This document shows, piece by piece, positions 1 through 9,179 of a stretch of 64,000 nt of DNA. Positions within the stretch are counted from its first letter, which is position 1; every line of letters starts with the position of its first letter. The stretch is from NCBI GenBank assembly GCA_934047225.1, contig OW203983.1, positions 620,001 to 684,000 of the forward strand, written 5' to 3'. The DNA is from Ypsolopha sequella. Lineage: Eukaryota; Arthropoda; Insecta; Lepidoptera; Ypsolophidae. A model generated the notes under the pieces. It saw only the letters and a list, made by a program, of their open reading frames with translations, searched no databases and was not told the DNA's origin. A program made the translations under genes and the position numbers.

Positions 1-811
1 GTTTGAGACTTATGACATAATTAACAATAATATGTTACTGATGTCAATGCCTAAATTCTGTAATGAGTTTAGACATTCATTAGTTGTGTCCAACAGCTCT
101 TTTATTCCGCTTGCTGATTCATTTACCAAATTCCTTTGATTCATCAGCCGTTTTAGCGTGCAATTCGCTAGATATTTTTTATTGTTATAACGAGCTTCTA
201 GTTGAGCCCAAAAAATTTGGTAATTGCTTGCTGTGATCGGAATATGGCGCAAAAGTTGCTCGGCTTCTCCTGATAGGTGACTTTTTAAATAATGCAACTT
301 TTGCACTTCATCTAAAGAGACATTGCTGTGGATGAGTGACACAAAAAGATCCCTAAAAGTTGTCCACTCTGCGTACTTTTCGGAGAAAGTTGGTATAGAT
401 ATTTTTGGTAATTTTACCGACAAATCCTCAGACTTTTCTATACTAGGCATTACAGGACTAAAGTCAGGCGGGAGTTTTGCTAACTTTTCTCGCAATTCCG
501 ACTGATAATCCATGTACAACTCCTGAGTTTGATCATACATCCCCGCTCTAAAATAACTAGAATTGTGATATTCTTCTTGGTCAGAATGTTGATGAAATAA
601 ATGTACGGTGATTGTTGCAAAACATTGACCATTGCTCTTTCAAATTTTCTAATTTCGTCTCAATGTAAGAACGAGTAATTCGTTCTTTTGGAGTCTTTTT
701 AAAATTTGATTTAGCCTTTGTTATGCTGGACATAACGTCGTCTTGCATTAACTTGAATTTATCCATTTTTTTTGTTGTTACAGAACCCAGAAGTACAAAA
801 ATATCCAACAC
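1..811 (-). pseudogene. BEL/Pao gag fragment, cut by the left window edge
   Basis: The minus strand encodes the N-terminal half of a BEL/Pao Gag polyprotein. An open frame at 540-10 carries the DUF1759-type core: LPKISIPTFSEKYAEW, then FRDLFVSLIHSN, HYLKSHLSGEAEQLL and W.QLEARYNNKK. This is the usual series of retrotransposon capsid-like motifs. The start of Gag lies upstream in another frame (811-581, beginning near MDKFKLMQDDV), so at least one frameshift separates the two near 540-600. Gag forms the particle that packages element RNA. The frame runs off the left end, so protease and pol, if present, are outside the window. The family call is confident; the exact start and number of lesions are not. 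Confidence 0.8.
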
Positions 812-989
812 TCAAATCAACTATTTAAAAATTAGATGATAAACAATCAATGTTTTAAAAAAATATATAATTTTAAAATAAAGTATGAATTTATCTACAA
901 ACTTTTTAGTCTATAACAAAAATGCAAATTTTACATGTATAATCTATTTATTGTTTATATCCAAGACCATATATTTTATGTATTTTGAA

Positions 990-1330
990 AATATTATTTT
1001 ACAAGCGTCTAATAAAAGTTGAAAATTTTACAAGTGTCTGATAAAAGAATTTGAATATCGTAAGTGTTTGAGACAAAGTTGAAAATTTTACAATTGTCTG
1101 ACAAAAGTTGAAATTTTGACAAAGTTCAAAAAATTTGAAAATCCTACGACAAAGTTGAAAATTTTACAAGTCCAAGAATTTTAGCTAAACTTTAACAAGT
1201 CCAACAGTATTTATTGAACATTTTATAAGTGCTTGAAAAATGCGAAATTTTTACAAGTGCTTGACAAAAGTTTAAAATTTTACAAGTAGAAAAACTTCAA
1301 AATTTTTCTAAGTGTTTGAAAATAAATATA
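990..1330. repeat. degenerate AT-rich short tandem repeat
   Basis: A unit beginning gaaaattttacaagtgtctg recurs about five times with heavy decay (near 1020, 1080, 1157, 1235 and 1273), at irregular spacing of roughly 40-80 bases. It lies in the presumed untranslated leader of the left-edge BEL element. No coding potential is visible from 812 to 1480. Confidence 0.6.
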
Positions 1331-1479
1331 AAATCGAGCATAGGTTCCCCGTCTTAACACTTTACTTAAAATTATTCTAAGTCTCTAAACATGCAGTAAA
1401 ATTTCCTAAACATAATCAAAGTTTATTGATTCATTAACATAAAGTTCAATTTTGCTTGAAATCTTGATCCGCTAAATAA

Positions 1480-1895
1480 CATCACTCGGAACACGTCACT
1501 TCACCTTGGTCCACGATATCGAGGGGGGGTTCCTTTTCAGTTTTCACCCTCTTCCCTCACCCTATGGGATGACACTCCTTCCCTGGCAGCAACCCTTCTC
1601 GGAAGCCGCCTGCAGCAGTCCAGCTATGCACCCTTGTGTGCACTCCGCTTTCCGCCGTTGAATACAGGAATGCCTCCCAAGTATTTCAGGTCTCCAGAAC
1701 CAGATCTCCAGCTCGAAGGTCCATGTACATTCTCCAAAGCCGTATAGGGAAGAAAAATAAAACCCCCCTTTGTGCCACCACAAGTGCATCGATTTATATT
1801 TTGTATGAAGTCTTTAATTGAGCATAGAATATAGTTATATCGCGATGTACAACAGTTCAGCGCCATCTAGTGTAGCTTGGTAACAACTCTTAACA
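1480..1895 (-). mobile_element. possible 5' LTR of the left-edge BEL element
   Basis: This block lies upstream of the minus-strand gag start and has LTR-like content: read on the minus strand it would start with TGTTAAGAG at 1895 and includes a TATA-like run (tacaaaatataaa). No second copy is in the window and no target duplication can be tested, so both ends are tentative. Small ORFs here look like chance frames. Confidence 0.3.
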
Positions 1896-2072
1896 GTCAT
1901 AAATAAAGATTGTGAAAAAAATAAAGGTTGTTATCGCAAGCAGTTCGACACCTTCGTAATCTTTACGTCATGAATGAATTATCCCTATGTAAGATGTGAC
2001 TTAAACTACTTTTTGCAATACTACAATTTATGTTAGTAAAAGCAGGAGCATACGAGCACATTGATTAGAAAA

Positions 2073-3033
2073 ATGGATAATTTAAAACAAATCGTAGGTG
2101 CCGCAGAAGCTGTGAAGAAAAAATTAAAAAAAATGCGTAGCATTGATTCTGACTATGAAAAATCTCTAGAAAATGTTTTTAAACCAGTTGTTCCTCCTCT
2201 CAGTCAAATAACTGATGCTATAAAGCACACAAACACAAATAAAAATAAGCTTTGTACTAAAAACAACGATTCTATAGAAATAAAACATGGTAGTGAAGAC
2301 GAAGAACCTCTAAATTGGAGTGCATCAAATGACACTGTTATAAAAAAGAGAAAGTCAGATAAATTTATGACTCCTACTTATTCTACGGACACAGAAGATG
2401 AAGTTTCTGAAAAAGAAAGCGAAGACGAAGATAAAAGTGATGTATCTGATAAGTCAATTGATTTGTCTGTTAGCCACCCCAATTGTTCTAAATGGACATT
2501 ATCATCAGAATGCTTGAAATGCTTTTGGAGTCAGATCTGTTCAAGGCAAGCTTATGATGGGGTCGGCTCCAGTTACTATCACCGATAAACAAATTTCACT
2601 AGGAGGCCATAAATACAACAATAGTTATGGTGTAATAGAATTATTAACCAAGCGATCACCTAACTTATCAAATGTAACTGAGGAGGACATCAAAAACTAT
2701 AAATTGATGCTGTTGGATACAAACGTGCATAGAAGAGATTATGATCCAAGTAAACATATAAAGAGTAACAATGGAAAAAAATACATACAATTTATTAAAC
2801 CTCTTTTTAATAACTGTATCAGTCCAGTCAACCGAGTTCAAGGCGCAGGATTATCAATAATGAAAAAATGGAAAAATGATGTTGACTATGTCTATTGGGA
2901 CGATCCAAAGGAGTTAATGGAGAGATTAAAGTTACTCATTGCATCTCGAGATGCTGGTAACACAGGACTTGACAAAGAAATTGTATCCATCATAGAAGAA
3001 TTAAAGGAGAGCGGTTTACTTAATCTAATCTAA
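2073..3033 (+). pseudogene. Polinton DUF8207-type protein, frameshifted, stop supplied by a Helitron
   Basis: The frame opens at ATG 2073 with a basic coiled-coil-like N-terminus (MDNLKQIVGAAEAVKKK) and an acidic serine-rich middle (DTEDEVSEKESEDEDKSD). It shifts frame near 2550 and continues with ISLGGHKYNNSYGVIELL, DIKNYKLMLLDTNVHRRDY and KYIQFIKPLFNN. These match my recollection of the DUF8207 proteins of insect Polintons, whose function is unknown. The terminal TAA (3031-3033) belongs to the inserted Helitron, which begins at 3029, so the natural C-terminus is displaced. The first in-frame ATG at 2061 is less likely than 2073 because the conserved-looking N-terminus begins at the latter. 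Confidence 0.65.
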
Positions 3034-3050
3034 ATATATAAAAGAAGAAC

Positions 3051-3095
3051 CTGACTGACTGACTGACTGACTGACTGACTGACTGACTGACTGAC
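3051..3095. repeat. (CTGA)n microsatellite
   Basis: About eleven uninterrupted CTGA units lie 20 bases inside the Helitron 5' end. A 5'-terminal tetranucleotide array at this position is a feature I recall in lepidopteran non-autonomous Helitrons. Confidence 0.9.
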
Positions 3096-3730
3096 ATATC
3101 AACGCACAGCCCAAACCGTTGGGTCTAGAGATTCCAAATTTGGCAAGTAGGTTCCTTTAGAGTTCTAGGGGTGCACTAAGAAAGGATTTTTCAAAATTCA
3201 CCCCCTAAAAGGGTGAAACGGGGGTCCAAAGTTTGTATGGGGAAACAAGAATAGTTAAACTATTTTATTTGAAACTTCACAGGAGTACTCTTATCAATAA
3301 ATGAGTAAATACGTGTTTCAGGTTTTTTCAAAATTCAACCCCTAAAAGGGGAAAATGGGGTAACAAATTCTGAAAATCAACATGGGTATCGTTTGTATGG
3401 TTTATCGGGTCGCTGATCATGAAAACGACTACGATTTTAAAATACAACGTAGTGGACGTGAAATACCATCATCCCCTGTTGAGGTGCGATGGGGTTTAAA
3501 TGTTGAAATGTGTAAATATCAATATGGGTGTCGTTTTTATGGTTTGTTGGGACGTTTATTATGAAAATGGCATCGATTTTGCAATTTAATATAGTGGACA
3601 TGAGAATTCTTGAAAGTATGTGTGCCAGAGCAAATCGGCTGTAACCGACGGACAGACAGACAGCCACACAAGTGATCCTATTAGGGTTCCATTTTTTCCT
3701 TTTGAGATATCTATCGATCTATATATCCAC

Positions 3731-3780
3731 AATCTATCTATCTATCTGTCTATCTATCTATCTATCTATATCTATCTATA
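3731..3780. repeat. (TCTA)n microsatellite
   Basis: Imperfect TCTA/TATC units inside the Helitron, following a short GACA-rich stretch at 3650-3664. Confidence 0.85.
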
Positions 3781-3789
3781 TCCAAGCAA

Positions 3790-4080
3790 AATACCTTTTA
3801 AACGGAAGGTAGTGCATCCCTAGGTGTTGGACCACGGGATGCCAAAAAAAGTTTTTTTTTAATGTCAAAACTTTGACGGCCTGTATCGCCCAAACGGCTG
3901 GAGTTAGACCCATGTTGATGGGTGTCTAGGAAAAGTTCTCGACGAGATCTGTCTGCCGAAAGTGTCAAAACTTTACAGGCCCATATCTCCCAAACGGCTG
4001 ATGCTAGACCCATGTTCATGGTACTCTAAGAAAAGGGCTCGGCGAGGTCTAGATGACGGTAAAAAAAAATGAAAGTTCGT
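3790..4080. repeat. non-coding Helitron interior with two related sub-repeats
   Basis: Two related blocks occur, one around 3865-3960 and one around 3961-4060. Both contain 'gtcaaaacttt', 'cccaaacggctg' and 'agacccatgtt'. The stretch 3798-3850 (ggaaggtagtgcatcccta...) also resembles 28890-28930. It is a dispersed low-copy motif, not a gene. Confidence 0.5.
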
Positions 4081-4311
4081 ATGAAAGTTCTTTATTACAA
4101 AGTTTGTCTGTTTCGAAGTTAGGATCTTTAAATTTTGTGTTTAGACTGACAATTGAAAATTACTTTATACGTGTCTCAGCGTTTGTGATAAATCCAACCC
4201 CGAAGGGGTGAAAAGGGGGATGAAGTTGTCTTTGGAAAGTCCTTCAATTTCAAAGTAAAATGACTAAATTTGTTATTTAGGCTGTCCGTCTGTCCGTCCG
4301 TATAAACGGGA

Positions 4312-4405
4312 GACTCGGTAAGTGGTCAAGACCAAGGTGCAATGACCCTTTTAACCTTTTTATTGTGTTTTTTCTCAAAAAGGGTCACTGACCACTTACC
4401 GAGTC
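4312..4405. repeat. fold-back hairpin, MITE-like
   Basis: The arms gactcggtaagtggtca (4312-4328) and tgaccacttaccgagtc (4389-4405) are perfect inverted repeats of 17 bases around an AT-rich loop. The inner arms (aatgacccttt / aaagggtcac) extend the pairing after a small bulge. 'Cttggtaagtg' also occurs in the MITEs at 22921 and 51256, suggesting a distant relation. Confidence 0.6.
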
Positions 4406-4679
4406 TTGAGTATGTATTTTTGGCTATATAATTAGAAGTGACCTAATGTATGTATCTCACAAATATTGCAAGTATTAGGAGTGTGTTTACTTTCGTAAGT
4501 ACTTTCTAAATCCAATAAAAGGAATAGAAAATGAGTGTTTTGATGTCCATAAAAATTCAAGGGATGAGTTCATGTTCTTTCGTCTTGCGGATGCACTCTT
4601 CTCATGTAAGGTACATCCAAATAATATTATAAATGTGAAAGTTGGGATGGATTTAAAATTGTTAAAGTTGTATAAAGTT

Positions 4680-5060
4680 GATATGTTTGTTACTCTTTCA
4701 CGCCGTAACTGATGAACCGATTGAGTTGAAACATTGCACAAATGTTGTTCTAAACCTGGAATAGGACAAAAGCTACTTTATATCCGATAAATTAGTTCCC
4801 ATAGGATGGCAATGGGTTTTCAAGTTCCTATAGAAAAGTGATGTACTGTTACTCCTTCACGCCATACCTACTAAACCGATTAGGCTCAACTTTGCAAAAA
4901 TGTAGTTCTAGACCTGGAATAGGACATAGTAGACCACTTTTTATCCCATTAATCAGTTCAGAGGCAATTGGGTGTCAGTTCCTATAGAAAAGTAATACAC
5001 ATCTTCACACCGTATCTCCCTAACTGATAGGGCTGAAACTGCTTTAAATGTAGTTCTAGA
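4680..5060. repeat. degenerate tandem repeat, ~155-bp unit, three copies
   Basis: Three successive blocks share 'ttact..ttcacgccgta', 'aaccgatt', 'gtagttctagacctggaatagga' and 'ctacttta' (starting near 4690, 4850 and 5000). They form the middle of the Helitron. Confidence 0.65.
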
Positions 5061-5094
5061 CCTGAAATAAGACATACGCTACTTTATAACCAAA

Positions 5095-5447
5095 AAAAAA
5101 TTTTCGTTTGGAAACGCGGCATGGCTTTCGGTCTCGCCAAAGACCTTTTAGCAGGGGATTAATTCAGAGAACAAAAAATGGTGTCTTTCGGAAACGCAGC
5201 CCGGCCTTCTTCTTCGCCAAAGACTTCCAATGATACTTAAGCAGATGATTAAAATTAATTAGAAAACAAAAGATAGTGTTAACTGGAAATGCGGCTCGGC
5301 TTTCAGCCTCGCCAAACATGCTATACTAGGGGATTAAATCAGTTATCAAAGACAGCTGTTACACATTAGCAGAGGATTAATTCAGAGAACAAAAAATAGT
5401 GTTGATCTGAAAAACGGCTCGGGCTTCGGCCTCGGCAAAGACGAAAC
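5095..5447. repeat. degenerate tandem repeat with GC-rich core, interrupted by a LINE
   Basis: Units of roughly 90-120 bases contain a core like 'gcggctcggctttcggcctcgccaaa' followed by 'aggggattaattcagagaacaaaaaatagtg'. Cores are near 5114, 5197, 5290 and 5414. A further unit lies beyond the LINE at 7950-7985, so the LINE landed inside this array. Confidence 0.7.
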
Positions 5448-7948
5448 AATAATGGCTAATTGTAGGCTGTTTCTCGCGGTCTTTAATAGGTGCCTGGCTG
5501 TGGGACTCTTTCCCAGACACTGGAAGCGGGCACGAGTTTGTGTTCTTCCTAAGCCTAACAAAGAGGACTACGCAAACCCAAGGGCCCACCGACCAATTGG
5601 CCTGCTTCCAGTGATGGGAAAGGTCTTCGAAAAGCTGTGGAATAACAGGCTCCTATGGCACCTGGAAGCCCGAGGTCACCTAAACGCCAGACAGTATGGC
5701 TTTTTGCCGCAGCGAGGAACTGAGGATGCTCTCTATGATTTAGTTGACCTGCTGAAATACGAGAGAAACGTAAGTAAAAAGATCGTTGCTCTCGTGTCAC
5801 TAGACATAGAGGGAGCCTTTGATCACGCCTGGTGGCCGTTTATTAAGGCACATCTGCAGGCTAAAAACTGTCCTGCGGATGTGTATAGCGTGGTAGACAG
5901 CTACTTATCTGACAGGTCTATCACTCTTACATACGCTGGCGTCACTGTCTCCAAACCCACAACCCGGGGCTGCGTTCAAGGAAGTATAAGTGGACCGTTG
6001 ATGTGGAACGTCGTAATTGACTCGCTCCTCGAACTGCTCCAGGGCTGCGGACTTTACGTCCAAGCTTTTGCCGATGACATAGTCATAGTAGCTTCAGCCG
6101 ACACGCTAGAGGAGCTAGAGTGTATCGTTAGTCCAGTATTAGACTCAATAGCCACTTGGGGTATTTAACAGAAACTTACGTTTTCTTCGCATAAAACCGC
6201 TTTGATGGTTGTTACAGGAAAGAGAGACTTTCCAACGCCCCATATCACAATGGCAAATGTCCTATTGCCACCCGTCGACAAAGTCAAAATACTTGGGCTA
6301 ACGATCGACAAGAACTTGACGTTCCTGGAGCACATCAAGATGGTCTGCTATAAAGCTGTCACCGTTTGCAAGGGACTGACTCGGGTCGCTAAGGCCTTTT
6401 GGGGTCTTAACTCCGAAATAGTCAGGCAGCTGTATATCGGGGCAGTAGAGCCTATTCTTCTTTACGCAGCGAACGTATGGGCTGATAGCACGTCCAAAAA
6501 ATATATTATAAAACGTCTGAGGTCGGAACAACGATTAAAAGCTATAAAGATTGCTAAAGCATACCGAGCCGTCTCCTATGATTCAGCGATAACGATTGCA
6601 AGGCTGCTCCCGATCGAGCTGCGGGTGCGTGAGGCGGCCGAGTTATATGCCGTGAAGCGTGGCAAGCCCCTGCTGGAGGCGAGGGACCGTCTGGTGGAGT
6701 CTAGAACACCATTTTACCAACTGCCCCATCCTGCCCTTCGGCAGAGGGTTCGCTACACGGTATTGGATCGTCTCGATGACAACGCGCCGGGAGACAAACC
6801 AACGCTCCGGTCAGTATCTATACTGATGGCAGCAAGATCGAGGGCAAAGTCGGATGTGCATTCACATACTGGCGAAACGGTATTGAGGTGCTGTCAAAGA
6901 AGTTCCGACTGGAAGCATTTTGTACTGTTTACCAGTCGAAGCTTCTCGCATTGCGGCAGGCAATCAGGCTGACGGTGAAGGACAAACACTTCAGGGAGGC
7001 AGACATCCTTAGCAACTCACGCTCCTCCCTGGATGCAATTGCGAACCCGCGTTCCACGCATCCCCTTGTGACAGACATCAGGGCAGACCTGGCAGTTGCG
7101 GCTGAAAAGGGCGTCCAAATAAAGCTATGGTGGGTGCGGGCTCACATTGGCACTGCTGGAAACGAGCGCGCCGACGAGCTAGCTAAGCATGCCGCCCTAC
7201 ACAAAAAGACAGCCGCAGATTATGACAGATTCCCTCTGTCATATGCCAGGAGAGTGATCCGCCAACGGACCCTAGAAATCTGGCGGGAGGAATACTCCAC
7301 GTCCGGGAAGGGCAGAATCACCAAACTTTTCTTCCCGGACATTTGCCAGTCTTTCCGAAAAATAGTGAATTTTAGGGTCTCATATTGGATCACTCAAGCG
7401 TGGACTGGTCACGGCGGGAACGCACACTACCTTCACCGCTTCAAATGTCGTGACGACCCAGGCTGCTCTTGCTCCCCAGACGTCGATCAGACAATCGAAC
7501 ACGTCCTGAACGAATGTCCAATGTTCGGATCCAGGAGGTTGCAGCTCGAACTTGAGTTCGACATGAACATTGAAACCTCAAACTGGAGCTCCCTCCTGGC
7601 AGGTAAGAGTTCAGGACCGAAATTTGCCGAATACTGCATCGACGTCATGAAAGCAGTGCACAAACTAAAAAAACGTAAAGCAGCGGGCAGTGCCCCAGAA
7701 AAGAAAATAAATATATATTTTTATATACGCTAAAAATAAAAATAAAATAAAAATTTCATTGATTAATTATAATAACAGTATCAATTTTATTAAAGATAAA
7801 ATTAAAGATAAAGATATTAAAGGTGTAATATAATATTCAATAAAAAATTAAGTAACATAATAAACAATGTAAAAGTATAATGATGCAAATAAATATAAAA
7901 AAACAAGGTCCCTGAAAAATTAAAAATCAGGAATAAATAAAAAAAAAA
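5448..7948 (+). mobile_element. 5'-truncated LINE of the R1/LOA/I group
   Basis: A non-LTR retrotransposon lacking ORF1 and endonuclease, retaining RT, RNase H and a C-terminal Cys/His motif. It ends in an A-rich tail (polyA at 7938-7951). It is flanked by the same GC-rich array; a possible imperfect duplication aaagacgaaac (5437-5447) / aaagacggaaac (7949-7960) may just be array similarity. Between the last codon (7733) and the tail is AT-rich 3' UTR. Confidence 0.7.
5452..7733 (+). pseudogene. LINE reverse transcriptase-RNase H, broken
   Basis: RT motifs are in order: LPKPNKEDYANPRAHRPI, GFLPQRGTEDAL, VSLDIEGAFDHAWW (motif A Asp), GCVQGSISGPLMWN and AFADDIVIVASA (catalytic FADD). An in-frame TAA at 6166-6168 stops the frame; it reopens in the same frame. 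A frameshift near 6810 precedes an RNase H domain (TDGSK core just after 6815, then ALRQAI, WWVRAHIGTAGNERADELAK). The C-terminal region has HRFKCRDDPGCSCSPDVDQ and IEHVLNECP, a CCHC-like motif common to this LINE group. RT copies element RNA at a nicked target. At least two inactivating lesions. Confidence 0.75.
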
Positions 7949-8148
7949 AAAGACGGAAACGTGTCTTGCTCTTCGGCCTCGCCAAAAAAACTTTACATAG
8001 GGATCAAATTAGAGATGATGAGAACCAAAAACACTTTAAATACTCTAAATCAAAGTCAGGTCAACTACTAAAACTAAAAATATTTACAGTTTCGATACGA
8101 CTATACAAAAACTTAATCAACGCGGGCGAAGCCGCGGGCAAAAGCTAG

Positions 8149-8238
8149 TTAGAATATATAACCACTATATATATATATATTTTTGTGTATTTCTTATTCA
8201 TCCTTTGTCCTTATAACTTGTATATTATTCTATCTACT
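8149..8238. other. AT-rich Polinton spacer with (TA)n
   Basis: Polinton sequence between the Helitron and the next ORF, including a short TA run at 8166-8180. No gene seen. Confidence 0.4.
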
Positions 8239-8601
8239 ATGAATATTGACAAATTTGGTCACCATGTTCACAAACGCTTACGTTTTTCAGATTTGTTTGA
8301 TTTTACTGAAAATGCTTTGATTAAAAAAGAAAACGGACATTTTGATCTTCAGTAGTCGAGGTTAATAGGTTTACGAGCCCCCATAGAATCCAATGACGCT
8401 GTTAACAAGGAGTATATCGATGGGATAGTAAAAAAATTATGCACAGAAGATAAAGCTAAAATCATGCTAGACGAATTCATAAAAGAGGTACAAAGGGTGA
8501 TCTATCTCTTTATAAAAGATGTTTACACAAAGCTTGAGGTAGACATGATCATAAAATCGTTGACTCAACATGAAGCAACAAGTTGTACACGAACTTCATA
8601 A
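8239..8601 (+). pseudogene. Polinton small ORF of unknown function, stop codon
   Basis: ATG 8239 opens a frame starting MNIDKFGHHVHKRLRFSDL. It is stopped by TAG at 8353-8355 but continues in frame as APIESNDAVNKEYIDGIV and so on, to a stop near 8599. I recognise this N-terminus and the DAVNKEYID stretch as recurring in insect Polinton/adintovirus-like loci next to the DUF8207 and integrase genes. I know of no established function. The premature stop makes it a pseudogene. The C-terminal part runs into the deleted 5' part of the integrase. Confidence 0.5.
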
Positions 8602-8952
8602 AAATGCAAGGAAAAATTTTTTACGATTGTTTCTCAAAGTATGCATGGGCTGTACCTCTGAAAACTAAAACAAAACAAGAAGTATCCTTGACATTTGAAA
8701 ATATTTTGAAGCAAAGTCTGAGACAACCTAATAATTTGCAAACAGATATGGGCACTGAATTCTATAACAATATTTTCAAAAAACTGATGAAATCTTATAA
8801 AATCAACCACTATTCCACATACACTGTTAAAAAAAGCTTCTTTGGTTGAAAGATTAATCAGAACATTAAAAACAAATTTGTTTAAGTCTTTTAGTCTTCA
8901 AGGTAGTTACAAGTGGGTTGGAAAGCAATTGGAGAATGTTGTTAACCGTTAC
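8583..8952 (+). pseudogene. Polinton integrase, N-terminal part (deleted and frameshifted)
   Basis: The retroviral-type (rve, DDE) integrase core appears as DCFSKYAWAVPLKTKTKQEV (from about 8622) and LQTDMGTEFYNN, which holds the second catalytic Asp. After a frameshift in an A-run near 8832 it continues with SLVERLIRTLKTNLFK, with the catalytic Glu, and GSYKWVGKQLENVV. The zinc-binding N-terminus and the first Asp are missing, so a deletion joined the preceding ORF to mid-core. BEL-1 then interrupts the frame at 8952; coding resumes at 15771. Integrase would insert Polinton DNA; this copy cannot. Confidence 0.75.
8948..8952. repeat. BEL-1 target-site duplication, left (GTTAC)
   Basis: GTTAC immediately precedes the left LTR and is repeated at 15766-15770 after the right LTR. 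Five bases is the usual BEL/Pao duplication length. Confidence 0.9.
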
Positions 8953-9179
8953 TGTCGAGGATCCGAAATATTATAGTAATGAAAATGCGGTGCTCCTCTC
9001 GTATGATGTATAATTTGTATAACTGATTGAATTTGGTACAATAGACTAGGTGAATATGGTAAACAGTGTCGTGTCTTCGTCGTTCTAGATAGATCTGTCG
9101 ATGCTCGCTCGGACGTCTTGTCCCTGCCCCCGCACCGGGGGGTGAAGAGACCAGTTCTGTTATCTATTGGGCCGCAACA
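8953..9179 (-). repeat. BEL-1 3' LTR
   Basis: 227 bp, TGTCGAGG...GCAACA on the plus strand. By eye it differs from the other LTR at a single base (ccgaaat versus ccaaaat), implying a recent insertion. The pol frame overlaps its inner edge: the ORF ends at 9164. Confidence 0.92.

Larger units (their letters stand above)
3029..8148 (+). mobile_element. Helitron (non-coding), inserted in the Polinton
   Basis: The left end is TCTAAATATATAAAAG preceded by A (3028). The right end is a GC-rich hairpin (GCGGGC-GAA-GCCGCGGGC, 8122-8139) followed by CTAG (8145-8148) and T. This is the A|TC...CTAG|T geometry of Helitrons, which insert by rolling circle without target duplication. The body is non-coding and repeat-rich. 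The only protein coding inside is a later LINE (5448-7948). Polinton coding resumes shortly after 8149. The lack of Rep/helicase marks it as non-autonomous, mobilised in trans. Confidence 0.75.

Noticed and set aside
1562..1866. Overlapping ORFs on both strands in the left-edge LTR-like block
   Set aside because: No domain, mutually overlapping, in presumed LTR sequence.
8583..8621. The start MYTNFIKMQGK as the true integrase N-terminus
   Set aside because: Homology begins only near DCFSKYAW; the upstream part is residue from a deletion joining the preceding ORF.
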